9,555 bases of DNA, taken from NCBI GenBank assembly GCA_028291305.1, contig JAQGII010000455.1, positions 1-9,555 on the forward strand, in the 5' to 3' direction. The notes beneath the pieces were generated by a model. The model saw nothing but the letters and a program-made list of their open reading frames with translations, ran no database searches and was not told the origin of the DNA. Both the position numbers and the translations under genes were made by a program. The DNA comes from Caulobacteraceae bacterium. Lineage in GTDB: Bacteria > Pseudomonadota > Alphaproteobacteria > Caulobacterales > Caulobacteraceae. How positions within the stretch are numbered: the first letter of the stretch is position 1; each line of letters starts with the position of its first letter. Below are positions 8,667-9,555 of this stretch, piece by piece.

Positions 8667-9555
8667 TTGCCCGGCGTCGAAAACCGCAGCGTATAGCCGC
8701 GCCGGTAGTCCATGTCCTTGGGATAGATCCCCGCGTCCGCCGCGACCTTGAACGCCTCGGCCCAGCGTGCGTCGCCCATGGCGCCGATGCCGTCGGCTTT
8801 GGCCTGCCCGCCGTCCACCACCCCCGCTTGGCGCATCTTCGCCCGCGCCTGGTCCAGCACGTCCTGGGTCATGTCCGGATTGTCCTTGAGGATCAGGGCG
8901 TCGGCCGGCTTGGGGTCGCCGTAGAGATAGGTCTTCCACCCCGCCGCCGAAGCGTCGACGAAGGCCTGCACCGCCCGGGGATTGTCGGCGATCAGCTTGT
9001 CGGTGGCCAGGGCCATGGCCGCGTAGCCGGGATAGCCCGCGTCGGCCAGCAGGAAGACCTTGGGTTTGATGTGGCCCTCCTTCTCCAGAGTGTAGGGCTC
9101 ACTGGTCAGATACCCTTCCTGAATCGCCCGAGGATCGGCCAGGAAGGTGGCGTTGTTGTGGGTGTATTTGCGCACCTGGGCGTCAGTGAAGCCGTACTTG
9201 GCCTTCAGCCAGGGCCAGAAGGTGGTCACCGCCGCATCCGACAGCAGGATCGGGCGCCCCTTCATGTCGCCAAGACTGGCCAGGCCCTGGTCGGGGTGGG
9301 CGATCAACACCTGGGGATCCTTCTGCATGAAGGCGGCCACCGCCTTCACCGGAGCCTGCTCCTGGGCCAGATTCAGCACGATGAAGCTGTTGGAGCCCAT
9401 GCCCATGTCGACCGCGCCGGCGGCCAGCAGCTGGGGCACATTCACTGCCGGGCCGCCCTGGACGATGCTCACCTTGAGCCCCCGCCGCGCATATTCGCCG
9501 GTGGCCAGGGCTTCATAGAAACCGCCGTGCTCGGCCTGGGCGCGCCAGTCGGTGG
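8663..9555 (-). CDS. ABC importer substrate-binding protein, NMT1/THI5-like (N-terminus cut by window edge)
   Basis: Read from the right edge, the frame gives TDWRAQAEHGGFYEAL and continues for 296 residues to the TGA at 8663-8665. The signal peptide and start lie beyond the window. The pattern TDW...GG(F/Y)Y.AL...Y..RGL, then QGGPAVNVPQLLAAGAVDMGMGS, is typical of the NMT1/THI5-like (SsuA/ThiY/NitT-TauT) binding-protein family. Relatives bind thiamine-pyrimidine precursors, riboflavin, taurine, sulfonates or nitrate. The substrate here cannot be told from the visible residues. The GTG at 9472 is an internal valine codon, not a start, because homology continues upstream of it. As the first visible gene of the operon it would set specificity; any riboswitch or operator upstream is outside the window. 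Confidence 0.88.
   Translation of the reverse strand, partial: TDWRAQAEHGGFYEALATGEYARRGLKVSIVQGGPAVNVPQLLAAGAVDMGMGSNSFIVLNLAQEQAPVKAVAAFMQKDPQVLIAHPDQGLASLGDMKGRPILLSDAAVTTFWPWLKAKYGFTDAQVRKYTHNNATFLADPRAIQEGYLTSEPYTLEKEGHIKPKVFLLADAGYPGYAAMALATDKLIADNPRAVQAFVDASAAGWKTYLYGDPKPADALILKDNPDMTQDVLDQARAKMRQAGVVDGGQAKADGIGAMGDARWAEAFKVAADAGIYPKDMDYRRGYTLRFSTPGK

Noticed and set aside
7183..8696. Long plus-strand open frames across the ABC operon
   Set aside because: They lie antisense to an ATPase and a permease whose motifs are complete, and their translations are low-complexity.
9470..9472. GTG at 9472 as the start of the substrate-binding protein
   Set aside because: The frame remains open to the edge and encodes the conserved TDWRAQAEHGGFYEAL region, so the codon is internal.

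Overview
This is a very GC-rich window (roughly 70% by eye, with strong G/C preference at third codon positions). Its gene content looks like an alphaproteobacterium, most likely of the Caulobacter/Phenylobacterium/Brevundimonas group. The pointers are a DUF1491 protein, an RcnB-type periplasmic protein, an M3 peptidase with a Tat signal, a candidate CtrA box, and -10 elements resembling the Caulobacter housekeeping form GCTANAWC. The taxonomic assignment is inference. All genes look chromosomal. I saw no tRNA, rRNA, IS element, phage gene or CRISPR array, and no gene-free stretch exceeds 300 bases.

Layout. (1) Positions 1-615, minus strand: the N-terminal 205 residues of an exported protein of unknown function that runs off the left edge. 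(2) 737-1069 plus: a DUF1491 protein. 1147-1527 plus: a small conserved-looking protein I do not recognise. (3) 1552-3408 minus: an M3-family oligoendopeptidase F-like zinc peptidase with a twin-arginine signal, convergent with the small gene. (4) 3513-5113 plus: peptide chain release factor 3 (prfC), divergent from the peptidase. It is split by an apparent one-base deletion in a C run near 4267-4270. (5) 5192-5566 plus: an RcnB-like secreted protein. (6) 5751-7109 plus: a 452-residue helical-repeat (TPR-like) protein preceded by an AT-rich palindrome and a near-consensus CtrA box. (7) 7129 to the right edge, minus: an ABC importer operon ordered substrate-binding protein (cut by the edge), ATPase, permease, with 4-base ATGA overlaps at both junctions.

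How the genes work together. Only the ABC operon is a clear functional unit. It encodes a NitT/TauT/ThiY-type importer whose substrate cannot be fixed from sequence alone. The other genes look like single or two-gene units in housekeeping (translation termination, peptide turnover, envelope or metal homeostasis) plus unknowns. No obvious new multi-gene system is present. The most notable points are the prfC frameshift, the exported PepF, the repeat protein with its possible cell-cycle promoter, and possible leaderless starts at two genes.
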